A stretch of DNA of 30,193 nt from Clostridia bacterium (GTDB lineage: Bacteria; Bacillota_A; Clostridia; Oscillospirales; Acutalibacteraceae): assembly GCA_017390825.1 (NCBI GenBank), contig JAFPAK010000036.1, forward strand, positions 1 through 30,193, given 5' to 3'. A model generated the notes under the pieces. It did no database searches and had not been told where the DNA came from. It saw nothing but the letters and a program-made list of their open reading frames with translations. The position numbers and the translations under genes are program-made. Below are positions 1 through 8,014 of the stretch, in pieces (within the stretch, counting starts at the first letter, position 1; the number at the start of each line of letters is the position of its first letter).

Positions 1-6
1 GGACGA

Positions 7-30
7 ATGTGTCGATGTATGTGCAAGTAA
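7..30 (+). CDS. putative Cys-rich leader peptide MCRCMCK
   Basis: A seven-codon frame, ATG-TGT-CGA-TGT-ATG-TGC-AAG-TAA, ends 54 bases before the O-acetylhomoserine sulfhydrylase start. Three of seven codons are Cys and two are Met, the amino acids whose synthesis the downstream operon serves, which is the hallmark of an attenuation leader. GGACGA just before the ATG could be part of an SD, but the window edge cuts off upstream context. It could instead be the last codons of a longer gene entering from the left, since the frame stays open to base 1. Confidence 0.35.
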   Translation: MCRCMCK

Positions 31-52
31 ATTGATACCCGAAAACATACAT
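15..52 (+). promoter_or_regulatory. leader stem overlapping the Cys codons
   Basis: ATGTATGT (15-22), which covers codons 4-6 of the putative leader peptide, is perfectly complementary to ACATACAT (45-52). One G-U pair (14/53) extends it. A ribosome held on the Cys codons would prevent this helix from forming, so it is a candidate switch element. No U-tract terminator follows, and the SD of the next gene (around 70-76) lies outside the stem, so the mechanism is not evident. Confidence 0.3.
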
Positions 53-84
53 TAAACATTCAATAATGAAAGGAAATTACGAAT

Positions 85-1368
85 ATGTCTAACTATAAAT
101 TTGAAACTTTACAGCTACATGTAGGTCAGGAAAATCCTGATTCCGCAACGGATGCCCGTGCAGTACCGATTTATGCAACCACTTCTTATGTGTTTAAGAA
201 TTCAGCACACGCAGCAGCCCGCTTTGGTCTTGCTGATGCAGGAAACATATACGGCAGATTAACTAACTCCACACAGGATGTTCTTGAACAGCGTGTGGCA
301 GCCCTTGAAGGCGGTGTAGCAGCTTTGGCACTCGCTTCCGGTGCAGCGGCTATTACATATACACTTGAAGCACTCGGACAAAACGGCGGTCACTTCGTTG
401 CACAAAAGACTATCTACGGCGGCAGCTATAATCTGTTGGCACACACCCTTCCGAACTTCGGTATCACAGCAAGCTTTGTAAACATTCACGATCTTGCAGA
501 AGTAGAGGCTGCTATTCAGGATAATACAAGAGCGATCTATATTGAAACTCTGGGTAACCCCAACAGCGACATTCCGGATATTGATGCACTTGCAGAGCTT
601 GCGCATAAACACGGACTTCCGCTTGTTGTTGATAACACCTTCGGCACACCTTATCTCATTCGTCCTATCGAGCACGGTGCAGATATCGTAGTCCATTCGG
701 CAACCAAGTTCCTTGGAGGTCACGGCACAACACTCGGCGGTGTTATCGTAGATTCCGGTAAATTCGATTGGGCGGCAAGCGGCAAATATCCGGCAATAGC
801 TGATCCTAACCCCAGCTATCACGGAGTATCATTTGTTAAAGCAGTAGGTCCTGCAGCATTTGTTACATATATCCGCGCTATATTGCTCCGTGATACCGGT
901 GCAACTATTTCTCCGTTTGCAGCATTCCTTCTTTTGCAGGGAATTGAAACTCTTTCACTTCGTCTTGAGCGTCACGCAGAAAACACCAAAAAGGTTGTTG
1001 AATTCCTCGCAAACCACCCGCAGGTAGAAAAGGTAAATCATCCGTCACTTTCTGATCATCCCGACCATGAGCTATACACAAAATATTTTCCGAACGGCGG
1101 CGGTTCTATCTTTACATTTGAAATTAAGGGCGGTCAGGAAGAAGCACATAAATTCATCGACAGCTTGAAGATCTTCTCACTGCTTGCCAATGTTGCAGAT
1201 GTAAAGAGCCTTGTTATCCATCCTGCAACTACTACTCACAGCCAGCTGAATGAAGAAGAACTGATTGATCAAGGCATCAAACCAAACACAATCCGTCTTT
1301 CAATCGGAACTGAGCATATCGACGATATCCTCGCCGACCTGCAAAACGGCTTTAATGCAATTAATTAA
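85..1368 (+). CDS. metY: O-acetylhomoserine sulfhydrylase (PLP-dependent Cys/Met family)
   Basis: This 427-residue protein belongs to the fold-type I Cys/Met metabolism PLP enzymes and probably makes homocysteine from O-acetylhomoserine and sulfide. The PLP-binding lysine is K208 in [11 protein letters not shown], and the substrate/PLP motif ETLGNPNSD lies around 154-162. The C-terminal region carries the family's [14 protein letters not shown] motif. The length of about 430 is typical of MetY; MetB and MetC are nearer 380-400. The start has AAGGAAA about 8-9 bases upstream. It is followed after 17 bases by cysteine synthase and then an Rrf2 regulator, a compact sulfur-assimilation operon. 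O-acetylserine sulfhydrylase activity in the same family cannot be excluded from sequence. Confidence 0.93.
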   Translation: MSNYKFETLQLHVGQENPDSATDARAVPIYATTSYVFKNSAHAAARFGLADAGNIYGRLTNSTQDVLEQRVAALEGGVAALALASGAAAITYTLEALGQNGGHFVAQKTIYGGSYNLLAHTLPNFGITASFVNIHDLAEVEAAIQDNTRAIYIETLGNPNSDIPDIDALAELAHKHGLPLVVDNTFGTPYLIRPIEHGADIVVHSATKFLGGHGTTLGGVIVDSGKFDWAASGKYPAIADPNPSYHGVSFVKAVGPAAFVTYIRAILLRDTGATISPFAAFLLLQGIETLSLRLERHAENTKKVVEFLANHPQVEKVNHPSLSDHPDHELYTKYFPNGGGSIFTFEIKGGQEEAHKFIDSLKIFSLLANVADVKSLVIHPATTTHSQLNEEELIDQGIKPNTIRLSIGTEHIDDILADLQNGFNAIN

Positions 1369-1385
1369 TAAAGGAGATAACTGTT

Positions 1386-2318
1386 ATGTCAAAAATATAT
1401 ACATCTGCTGATCAACTTATCGGAAAAACACCATTGCTTGAACTTGCAAATATAGAGAAAAAATATGATCTTAAAGCAAAACTTCTTGCAAAGCTAGAAT
1501 ATTTTAATCCGGCAGGTTCTGTAAAAGACCGTATTGCAAAAGCGATGATTGATGATGCTGAAGCTGCGGGCAAATTAAAGCCCGGTTCGGTCATTATCGA
1601 GCCAACATCGGGTAACACCGGTATCGGTTTGGCGGCTGTAGCGGCGGCAAGAGGATACAGAATTATCATTGTAATGCCGGAAACCATGTCAGTTGAGCGC
1701 CGTCAGCTTATGAAAGCATACGGTGCGGAGCTTGTGCTGACAGAGGGAGCAAAGGGCATGAAGGGTGCCATTGCAAAGGCAGAGGAACTGGCAAAGGAGA
1801 CACCGAACAGCTTTATCCCCGGTCAGTTTGTAAATCCTGCTAACCCCAAGGCACATAGAGAAAATACAGGTCCGGAGATATATGAGGATACAGACGGAAA
1901 GGTTGATATCTTTGTTGCCGGCGTAGGTACAGGCGGTACTGTTACCGGTGTGGGTGAGTATCTTAAATCTAAAAATCCGAATGTGAAGATCGTTGCAGTA
2001 GAGCCTGCAACATCAGCCGTTTTGTCAACCGGTGTTGCCGGTGCACACAAAATTCAAGGTATCGGCGCAGGCTTTGTACCGGATGTTCTTAATACCGGTA
2101 TCTACGATGAAATAATCACCGTTTCTAATGAGGATGCTTTTGAAACCGGCAAGCTTATCGGCAAAAATGAGGGTGTGCTTGTAGGTATTTCGTCGGGCGC
2201 TGCTGCATATGCGGCAATTACTCTTGCAAAGCGTGCCGAAAATGAGGGCAAGAATATAGTTGTGCTGCTTCCTGATACCGGTGACAGATATCTTTCAACA
2301 CCGCTGTTTGCGGAATAA
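1386..2318 (+). CDS. cysK: cysteine synthase A (O-acetylserine sulfhydrylase)
   Basis: This 310-residue fold-type II PLP enzyme makes cysteine from O-acetylserine and sulfide. The PLP lysine is K47 in NPAGSVKDR, the substrate loop is SGNTG (75-79), and the PLP-phosphate-binding loop is GTGGT (181-185). The C-terminus [10 protein letters not shown] followed by [12 protein letters not shown] is diagnostic of CysK/CysM. The SD AAGGAG lies 9 bases before the ATG. The gap to metY is 17 bases and to the Rrf2 gene 23 bases, so the three genes are almost certainly cotranscribed. Confidence 0.95.
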   Translation: MSKIYTSADQLIGKTPLLELANIEKKYDLKAKLLAKLEYFNPAGSVKDRIAKAMIDDAEAAGKLKPGSVIIEPTSGNTGIGLAAVAAARGYRIIIVMPETMSVERRQLMKAYGAELVLTEGAKGMKGAIAKAEELAKETPNSFIPGQFVNPANPKAHRENTGPEIYEDTDGKVDIFVAGVGTGGTVTGVGEYLKSKNPNVKIVAVEPATSAVLSTGVAGAHKIQGIGAGFVPDVLNTGIYDEIITVSNEDAFETGKLIGKNEGVLVGISSGAAAYAAITLAKRAENEGKNIVVLLPDTGDRYLSTPLFAE

Positions 2319-2341
2319 AAATATAAAAGGATATTTCAGAT

Positions 2342-2770
2342 ATGATGATTTCTACAAGAGGGCGCTATGCCTTGAGAGTGCTGCTTGATTTAGCAGAGAA
2401 TAACAACGGAGGCTATATTCCGATGAAGGATGTCGCTAACCGTCAGGAGCTATCGCTCAAATATATTGAGAGGATAATGCCTATTCTTTCAAAGAATGCT
2501 CTTGTAGAGGGAGTACACGGCAAGGGCGGTGGATACCGTCTGACAAAGCAGCCGGAGGATTATAAAGTTGGTGAAATTTTGCGGCTTACAGAGGGTGATC
2601 TTGCACCTGTTGCTTGTCTAGGATGCGAAGCAAAGCCGTGCGAGCGAGCAGCTGAATGCCGTACTCTTCCTATGTGGTCGGATTTTTACAAGCTTGTTAA
2701 TGATTATTTTGATAATATAACACTTGCCGATCTTCTTCAAACCAATCTATCCGATAATTATTCAATATAA
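2342..2770 (+). CDS. Rrf2-family transcriptional regulator with a Cys cluster
   Basis: A 142-residue winged-helix Rrf2 protein. The N-terminal MISTRGRYALRVLLDLA and the wing GKGGGYRL (60-67) are characteristic. The effector region holds four cysteines, C92, C95, C100 and C106, resembling the Fe-S ligand loop of IscR-type members. B. subtilis CymR, the cysteine repressor of this family, lacks such a loop. Its position as third gene of a metY-cysK operon suggests it is an autoregulated sensor of cysteine or Fe-S status. The frame starts ATG-ATG; AAGG lies about 11 bases upstream, so either ATG may be used. A strong terminator follows directly. Confidence 0.9.
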   Translation: MMISTRGRYALRVLLDLAENNNGGYIPMKDVANRQELSLKYIERIMPILSKNALVEGVHGKGGGYRLTKQPEDYKVGEILRLTEGDLAPVACLGCEAKPCERAAECRTLPMWSDFYKLVNDYFDNITLADLLQTNLSDNYSI

Positions 2771-2778
2771 AAAATGAA

Positions 2779-2814
2779 AAAATACGCATAAGGGATTTTC
2801 CTTATGCGTATTTT
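2779..2814. terminator. bidirectional intrinsic terminator
   Basis: A perfect 15-bp stem (2779-2793 with 2800-2814) has a six-base loop and A/T tracts at both ends. It sits between the converging Rrf2 gene (ends 2770) and the acyltransferase gene (ends 2819) and can serve both strands. Confidence 0.92.
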
Positions 2815-2818
2815 GCTG

Positions 2819-4108
2819 TTATTCTGCAGCCAATACTTTTTTTCTTCTTCGTTGACTGCGCTTTATTTTATACAGCTCCTCGGTTGCCATTCGTGCCTTG
2901 GCAACGGGTACATCACCTTTTGGGAAGCAGTAATAAAGACGCTGACTGTCGCCTATACAGATAACGTCACCTATCTCATACCAATAATAATCGGCATATA
3001 GGCTGTAAGATGACAGAGGGGATTGTGTAAATTCAAGTTCGCCGTTACAGCCCTTGAGTGAAAATCCGTTTTCATCGTGAATAAGCGTTCCTTCACCGAC
3101 CTCATATACCGCCTTGTGGTTGACCATTACCAAAATATCAACATCCGTTTCAAGACGGTAGGTGCCGTTTTCAAGCTCTTTTTTTACCTCGCTGCGCTGC
3201 CAATCATACCAATGAGGAATGTGATCGAATCTTGTATCACCATCAGTCGATTTAAGATAGCCATATTCATCAAGCTCGTACTGTTTTCCGCAGGCATGGC
3301 AATATAGCGATACACCGTCACCTTTTGTCTGACCTTCGCTGTGGCAGTGCGGACATTTGTAAAGTATGCGATGCAGTCCGTCTGCACGGTCAGGTACATC
3401 TATCACGACTCGGTTTTGCTGCTGCCAACGGAAGTTATCAAAGGTGAAAGCCTCATCAAGGATTGCATCCAGTTCATCAACCGATCTTTCTTTAATGTCT
3501 TCTCTTGAAATAATACAGCTGACCGTTGCAGATATATCGACCTTGCGCTTTTTAAGCCCGTTATACAATGGCTGACGGGAAAATGCACCGTTTGTTTTTA
3601 TCATAATTACCGGAACGTCAAGCTTCTTTATCAAGATGCCGAGCCTGCGCGGCAAAGCGGTTGCACATCCGTCAAATGAATAACTTGCCTCCGGATACAT
3701 CAGCACGTTTGATTTTGCAGTTTTAAGCGCATAACGAATGTTTGAGATCAGCCCCGGATCACTTACAAACTTCTTTGTAGGAATACATCCGATCTGTCGC
3801 ATAAGCCAATCCTTGCCTATAAAACCGTCAGACGTGCAGACGATAGACAGCGGCTTCGGATAAAAGATGTGCTCGGCTATTTCAAGGTCCATAAAGCTTG
3901 AATGATTCATAAGTATCAGGTACGGACCTTCGCCGGCTCTGTCCATATTCTCAATAGTATATGTAAAGCCTTCTTTTTTAAGCACGCCTGCTGAAAGCAG
4001 CTTCAAAAGAGTTCTCCAAAACATATTCGGTCGTTTGGGTTTTCGCAGCTTTTGCGGCGGCAACTGTAACACCTTGTTATACGGCAGTTTTTTAACTACA
4101 ATTTTCAT
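2819..4108 (-). CDS. PlsC-like lysophospholipid acyltransferase with C-terminal zinc ribbon
   Basis: A 429-residue protein whose first 200 or so residues are an acylglycerol-phosphate acyltransferase domain. NHSSFMD (68-74) is the catalytic NHX4D box, and YPEASYS (138-144) occupies the place of the usual FPEGTRS block. It probably acylates lysophosphatidate or a related lipid at the membrane. Residues 252-273 carry CPHC and CHAC, a zinc-ribbon pair, followed by about 155 residues with no family I recognise. Canonical PlsC proteins are only 200-250 residues, so the C-terminal half is an addition. It is transcribed alone between a terminator and its own promoter near 4152-4180. The SD is GGGGAAA before the ATG. 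Confidence 0.85.
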   Translation of the reverse strand: MKIVVKKLPYNKVLQLPPQKLRKPKRPNMFWRTLLKLLSAGVLKKEGFTYTIENMDRAGEGPYLILMNHSSFMDLEIAEHIFYPKPLSIVCTSDGFIGKDWLMRQIGCIPTKKFVSDPGLISNIRYALKTAKSNVLMYPEASYSFDGCATALPRRLGILIKKLDVPVIMIKTNGAFSRQPLYNGLKKRKVDISATVSCIISREDIKERSVDELDAILDEAFTFDNFRWQQQNRVVIDVPDRADGLHRILYKCPHCHSEGQTKGDGVSLYCHACGKQYELDEYGYLKSTDGDTRFDHIPHWYDWQRSEVKKELENGTYRLETDVDILVMVNHKAVYEVGEGTLIHDENGFSLKGCNGELEFTQSPLSSYSLYADYYWYEIGDVICIGDSQRLYYCFPKGDVPVAKARMATEELYKIKRSQRRRKKVLAAE

Positions 4109-4151
4109 AATATTTCCCCACGTTTCTGATAGTTAACCCTCTTTAATATTT

Positions 4152-4180
4152 ATTGTACTAAATTATAGTACGAGATACAA
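4152..4180 (-). promoter_or_regulatory. promoter with overlapping inverted repeat for the acyltransferase
   Basis: Reading leftward, TTGTAT (4175-4180) and TACAAT (4152-4157) are separated by 17 bases. A perfect inverted repeat, GTACTA-AATTA-TAGTAC (4155-4171), covers part of the -10 box and most of the spacer, so it is a candidate operator. The -35 match is weak (3 of 6). Confidence 0.5.
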
Positions 4181-4187
4181 GCAATTT

Positions 4188-4514
4188 TTACATTTTTGCC
4201 GTTAATATTTCACTCAATGCTTCGGGCGTAATAAGCGGTATCATATAATTGCCGCACAGAATATCACACACGGATCTTGATTGCTCGCAAAGCCCCATAT
4301 CTACCGCAATAAGCTTTCGTGATACGCTGCCCCAATTCAATTGCTCTATTGCTTCTCGTAGCATTATTTCTCCATCGTCGCCGTAAAGCAGTATAAGATC
4401 AACTATTTTGGAGTTTGAATGTCTTGAAAACCACATATGCACAGCCGTTGTCACGATGGCTCCAAAGCCGATGAGTGCAAGCAGCGTTACTGTTATGTAG
4501 AAAACGGTATCCAT
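4188..4514 (-). CDS. small membrane protein of unknown function
   Basis: This 108-residue protein is one I do not recognise. It has one N-terminal transmembrane helix (about residues 4-28, FYITVTLLALIGFGAIVTTAV) and a soluble tail of about 78 residues. The tail includes LILLYGDDGEIMLREAIEQL and three cysteines, and resembles no fold I can name. AGGGGG about 7 bases before the ATG supports translation. It is divergent from bioY, and the inverted repeat at 4569-4598 lies between the two starts, so biotin-linked control is possible. Confidence 0.65.
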   Translation of the reverse strand: MDTVFYITVTLLALIGFGAIVTTAVHMWFSRHSNSKIVDLILLYGDDGEIMLREAIEQLNWGSVSRKLIAVDMGLCEQSRSVCDILCGNYMIPLITPEALSEILTAKM

Positions 4515-4568
4515 AATATTACCCCCTGACTTACTATATAATATGTTGATATTTATATGATGTGATAA

Positions 4569-4598
4569 TTGTCAACCTAAAACTACCTAGGTTGACAA
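4569..4598. promoter_or_regulatory. biotin-repressor-like operator upstream of bioY
   Basis: TTGTCAACC (4569-4577) and GGTTGACAA (4590-4598) are a perfect inverted repeat; counting flanking bases, the arms extend to 12 bp (4568-4579 and 4588-4599). The half-sites match the known BirA pattern TTGTTAACC/GGTTAACAA closely. The spacer is 12 bases rather than the usual 14-16. The right arm contains the TTGACA -35 box of bioY, so occupancy would block the promoter. Confidence 0.7.
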
Positions 4599-4620
4599 TC
4601 CTATGATTTAGTGGTACAAT
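4592..4620 (+). promoter_or_regulatory. sigma-A promoter of bioY
   Basis: TTGACA (4592-4597), a 17-base spacer and TACAAT (4615-4620): a near-consensus vegetative promoter 29 bases before the bioY ATG. Its -35 box lies inside the right half of the biotin-repressor-like operator. Confidence 0.82.
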
Positions 4621-4649
4621 TTAAACGGACTAAATATTAAGGAGAAACA

Positions 4650-5192
4650 ATGAAGCACGAAAAAACACTTAAAATGCTGATATTAAGTGCTGTTTTTGCA
4701 GCACTTATTTCGGTTTCAGCATTTATCAGAATACCTTTGCCACCTGTGGCATTCACGATGCAAGGCATGGTTGCTATACTTTCGGGGTTATTGCTTGGCA
4801 AAAAATACGGAACCTTTTCTGTTGGAATCTATATCATAGCAGGGCTGTTGGGATTGCCTGTCTTTAGTCAAGGCGGTGGAATATGGTATCTTTTAAACCC
4901 TACATTCGGATATATAATCGGTTTTTTGGCAGCGGCGTTTATAGCGGGCAGTATCGTAAATAAAGCAAAAGAGCCGTCATATTTACGATTAATAGCAGCA
5001 GCTATAACAGCAACGGCATCAGTATATATTGTTGGTGTTCTTTATTTCTGTCTCATAAAAATACTGTATTTAAAAGAAACACTAGATTTTTCTTACATAC
5101 TCATCTATTGTGTTGCTGTTTTTGTGCCAAAGGATGTGGCAGGATGTATAATAGCCGCCTTGGCAACTAAAAAAATCAAAAAGCATATATAA
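4650..5192 (+). CDS. bioY: biotin transporter S component BioY
   Basis: A 180-residue polytopic membrane protein, the substrate-binding subunit of an ECF-type biotin importer. The family signatures are the N-terminal IRIPLPPVAFTMQ, the LSGLLLGKKYG loop, and GLLGLPVFSQGGG followed by NPTFGYIIGF. It has about six hydrophobic segments and the usual BioY length. AAGGAG precedes the ATG by 5 bases. No EcfA/EcfT genes are adjacent, so it probably uses a shared energizing module or works alone. The upstream operator suggests biotin repression. Confidence 0.95.
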   Translation: MKHEKTLKMLILSAVFAALISVSAFIRIPLPPVAFTMQGMVAILSGLLLGKKYGTFSVGIYIIAGLLGLPVFSQGGGIWYLLNPTFGYIIGFLAAAFIAGSIVNKAKEPSYLRLIAAAITATASVYIVGVLYFCLIKILYLKETLDFSYILIYCVAVFVPKDVAGCIIAALATKKIKKHI

Positions 5193-5250
5193 AACTATGT
5201 CGAACTTGTATAAAAAAATGCATTTTTGTTAAACTTCCATTATTTTTTAC

Positions 5251-5279
5251 TTGACATTTTTGATAATTAATTGCACAAT
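5251..5279 (+). promoter_or_regulatory. promoter of the PocR/AraC regulator gene
   Basis: TTGACA (5251-5256) and CACAAT (5274-5279) are separated by 17 bases and lie 36 bases before the start codon at 5316. A GGGGG tract in front of the ATG acts as SD. Confidence 0.65.
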
Positions 5280-5315
5280 ATGTATGAATTCTAACATAAT
5301 TTTCGGGGGTTTATT

Positions 5316-6176
5316 ATGAGAGTTCGTGTTATTGATGAAATATGCGATTATATCAGATTTTTGTCTGACGCATATGGCTTGGAGATAACGGTCCATCCTT
5401 TGATGTGGAACGATTATCTTATGAACACGCGCATAGTTGAATTTAATTCGCATTCAAATTATTACTGTCAACAGATAAAGCTGTTGGGTGAGAGTAATGA
5501 TATGTGTATTCAGGAGCAGCACAATGCGTTTCGTCATTGCAAGGCTAACAACTGCTTTAAGTACACCTGCTTTGCCGGTGTTACGCAGTATATTTATCCT
5601 ATGTATGATGCAACCAGCCTTGTGGGCTATATTGCGGTCGGATCGTTTGTTGACGATGCTGATAAAGCTAAGCAGCTTATTTCAGATATGTGCCAAAAAT
5701 ACGGCTTCAAGCGTGAGACAATGAGCATTTTTTACGACAAAGCCATTACGCCACCAAAATATGATGAAAAGTTTATTACAACGGTGATAAGCCCGCTTTG
5801 TGCTATGATAGAGCTTGCTTATCATCAGAATAATAATTTGTGGATAGGAGATAGTGACGAAAGCTTTTATCTGAAGATACTTGCATACATAAAAACACGG
5901 TATGTGGGCAAGATTTCGCTTGATAAGATGTGTCAGTATCTTAATTGCAGCCGTTCGTATATCAGCCATTTCTTTAAAAAGGAGAGCGGAATGTCAATTC
6001 CGGAGTATGTAAATACTCTGCGAATACGGGATGCAAAGGTGTATCTTGAAACCACTTCAATGAGCATCCATGAGATTGCGGCGGCAGTCGGATTTGCTAA
6101 TTCAAACTATTTTTCAACGGTATTTAAAAGTGTTACCGGCGTAACACCGGTTGAGTACCGTCAGGATTGTGAGTAA
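5316..6176 (+). CDS. AraC-family regulator with PocR ligand-binding domain
   Basis: A 286-residue transcription factor. Residues 1-170 resemble the PocR sensory domain, with the Cys series C64, C75, C80 and C85 and the TCFAGVTQYIYPM stretch followed by GYIAVGSF. Residues about 187-285 form a two-helix-turn-helix AraC domain: LDKMCQYLNCSRSYISHFFK is the first HTH, and IHEIAAAVGFANSNYFSTVFK plus GVTPVEYR the second. PocR-type domains bind small ligands such as polyols in other systems; the ligand here cannot be told. It has its own promoter and terminator, and neighbouring bioY is separately regulated, so its target is unknown. Confidence 0.9.
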   Translation: MRVRVIDEICDYIRFLSDAYGLEITVHPLMWNDYLMNTRIVEFNSHSNYYCQQIKLLGESNDMCIQEQHNAFRHCKANNCFKYTCFAGVTQYIYPMYDATSLVGYIAVGSFVDDADKAKQLISDMCQKYGFKRETMSIFYDKAITPPKYDEKFITTVISPLCAMIELAYHQNNNLWIGDSDESFYLKILAYIKTRYVGKISLDKMCQYLNCSRSYISHFFKKESGMSIPEYVNTLRIRDAKVYLETTSMSIHEIAAAVGFANSNYFSTVFKSVTGVTPVEYRQDCE

Positions 6177-6233
6177 AAACACAAAAAGAATATATTGCAA
6201 TCAATTTTTGAAAACAGACAGAAAGCAAACAAT

Positions 6234-6270
6234 AAACCGCAAGGTATTTTTTAAAAATACCTTGCGGTTT
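6234..6270. terminator. terminator between converging genes
   Basis: A 17-bp perfect stem (6234-6250 with 6254-6270) has only a three-base loop. It lies between the AraC gene (ends 6176) and ricT (ends 6279). T-rich ends on both strands make it a plausible bidirectional terminator, although the U-tracts are short. Confidence 0.8.
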
Positions 6271-6278
6271 TATGAATT

Positions 6279-7160
6279 TTATTCTTCATTCATTCTGTCA
6301 AACTCGTCAATAATATCCTGTGCTTTTTTGCGGTTGCCGGAGTGAGTACCGCGCTTTAACAGCTTGCAGTCGCTCACATTGTAAACAATAGGAGCAGCAT
6401 CAGGTGAACGGTTGATCCGTACACGAAGCTTGCCTGCGACTAACATCACTTCGACAACTACGCCTTTACCATCCGGCGTTTCAACAAGTGAACCCTGACA
6501 CGGCGTTTCTTTGTGCAGCGCTTCATAGGTATCCTGCTCGTATTTTAAGCAGCACATAAGTCTGCCGCAGGAGCCGGAAATTTTCAAGGGATTAGGACTC
6601 AAGCCCTGTTCCTTTGCCATTTTAATGGATACCGGCTGGAAATCGTCTAAAAAGCGTGAACAGCAGAACGGCTGACCGCATATACCGATGCCACCGAGCA
6701 TCTTTGCCTCGTCACGCACGCCTATCTGACGCAGTTCTATTCTTGCTCTGAACTCAGCTGCAAGATCCTTAACAAGTTCACGGAAATCAACACGCCCATC
6801 CGCTGTAAAGTAAAATACTATCTTCGAATTGTCAAAAGCGTATTCAACACTAGTCAGTTTCATATCAAGACCGTGTTTTTCAATCTTCTGTAAGCATATA
6901 TCAAAAGCAGTTGCTTCTTTTTTTCTGTTTTCTTCAATTCGCTTTGTATCATCTGCGGTTGCCACACGGATGATAGGCTTAAGGGGCTGTACTATCTCAT
7001 CATCACGGATCTCTTTGTTTTCCATTACCGTTTGGGCGCATTCAATGCCCTTGGCAGTCTCAACGATAACATAGCTGCCTTTATTAACAGTATTTCCGTT
7101 GGGCGAGAAATAGTAGACCTTACCTGTTCCCTTAAAGCGAACACCAATTACTTCGGTCAT
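6279..7160 (-). CDS. ricT: PSP1-domain protein RicT (YaaT)
   Basis: A 293-residue PSP1-family protein. Residues 1-60 form a beta-rich start (MTEVIGVRFK). The PSP1 core carries the two cysteine blocks GGIGICGQPFCCSRF and GSCGRLMCC followed by LKYE. In Bacillus, RicT with RicA and RicF forms a Fe-S complex that helps RNase Y mature mRNAs and affects competence and sporulation; that role is known of the family and inferred here. It directly follows holB, as in B. subtilis. GAGG lies 7 bases before the ATG. Confidence 0.9.
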   Translation of the reverse strand: MTEVIGVRFKGTGKVYYFSPNGNTVNKGSYVIVETAKGIECAQTVMENKEIRDDEIVQPLKPIIRVATADDTKRIEENRKKEATAFDICLQKIEKHGLDMKLTSVEYAFDNSKIVFYFTADGRVDFRELVKDLAAEFRARIELRQIGVRDEAKMLGGIGICGQPFCCSRFLDDFQPVSIKMAKEQGLSPNPLKISGSCGRLMCCLKYEQDTYEALHKETPCQGSLVETPDGKGVVVEVMLVAGKLRVRINRSPDAAPIVYNVSDCKLLKRGTHSGNRKKAQDIIDEFDRMNEE

Positions 7161-7186
7161 TTATTTACCTCACATTAATTCTTAAT

Positions 7187-8005
7187 TTATTTTCCTGCAG
7201 CTTGGCGAAGAGCAGCACAAAGCCGCACGGTGTTAAGCGCCGCATTTGCATTATGCTCACAAGCGCGCTTTGCACAGTCTGCCGCATTGAGCAGACCAAG
7301 TGCTGTTTTGAGTGATACTTTGTCTGCTAACATTTTTGCCGTACTGCAGGTGGGTGTTTCGGTATATTTTGCAATATAAACCTCTCTGAATATCCGGCAA
7401 AGCTCATTTGCAACATCAATAAAATGAACGCCGCTGCCGGAAATTGAGTTACATGCAAAATAAAGCTCAAGCTCATTTTTTGAAAGCACCTTTGATGCGA
7501 TATCGTTTGCTACCTCTGCCGCTTTTTCATTGATAACAGCATCACCTTTGGCGGTGAAAAATGCGGCTCTTGAAATAATGGTTTCAAGCAGCTTGTTCTT
7601 TGAGTTGCAAGTGATAATAAATACCGCATATGACGGCGGTTCTTCAAGGATCTTGAGCAGCGCATTTTGCGACTGTACCGATATATCATCAGCATCGGAT
7701 ATAATATATACCTTATGCATGGCCTCATTCGGCTTGATATACGCATCCTGCCGAAGCTTGCGTACCGTTTCTATTTTATAAGGATTATGCTTAGAGGAAG
7801 GCTTATAAAGTATTATATCGGGATGATTTGAGCTTGTAGCCTTAATACAATGACTGCAAACACCGCAAGGTGGCATCTTGCCGCTGCATACGCAAGCCTT
7901 TGCAGTGAGTAAGGCTTCATCATTCGCACGTTCACCTTCAATAAGGATAGTATGCGGTATCCGCCTTGCGTCTATCAGCATTTTCAGCCGTTTGTTTTTA
8001 AACAT
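7187..8005 (-). CDS. holB: DNA polymerase III clamp-loader subunit delta'
   Basis: A 272-residue AAA+-like clamp-loader subunit. It has a four-cysteine zinc module (CVCSGKMPPCGVCSHC, about residues 38-53), then DAYIKPNEAMHKVYIISDAD and the sensor region QNALLKILEEPP. The P-loop position (ILIEGERANDEA) is degenerate, as expected of a delta' subunit that does not hydrolyse ATP. It is slightly short for the family. It lies 9 bases after darA and before ricT, the conserved Firmicutes order. The SD is weak, so translational coupling is likely. Confidence 0.9.
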   Translation of the reverse strand: MFKNKRLKMLIDARRIPHTILIEGERANDEALLTAKACVCSGKMPPCGVCSHCIKATSSNHPDIILYKPSSKHNPYKIETVRKLRQDAYIKPNEAMHKVYIISDADDISVQSQNALLKILEEPPSYAVFIITCNSKNKLLETIISRAAFFTAKGDAVINEKAAEVANDIASKVLSKNELELYFACNSISGSGVHFIDVANELCRIFREVYIAKYTETPTCSTAKMLADKVSLKTALGLLNAADCAKRACEHNANAALNTVRLCAALRQAAGK

Positions 8006-8014
8006 ATGGGTTTA

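Noticed and set aside
1..84. T-box or SAM riboswitch before metY
   Set aside because: The visible 84 bases show no T-box sequence, no terminator with U-tract and no SAM-I core; anything upstream lies outside the window.
259..822. Long open frame antisense to metY
   Set aside because: It is a shadow of the strongly supported metY frame with an improbable Cys-rich composition and no SD.
4155..4171. FapR operator
   Set aside because: The half-sites are oriented opposite to the FapR consensus, and the centre differs.
5214..5227. Terminator after bioY
   Set aside because: AAAAATGCATTTTT is a 14-bp palindrome with no loop or GC-rich stem, so it is a poor terminator.
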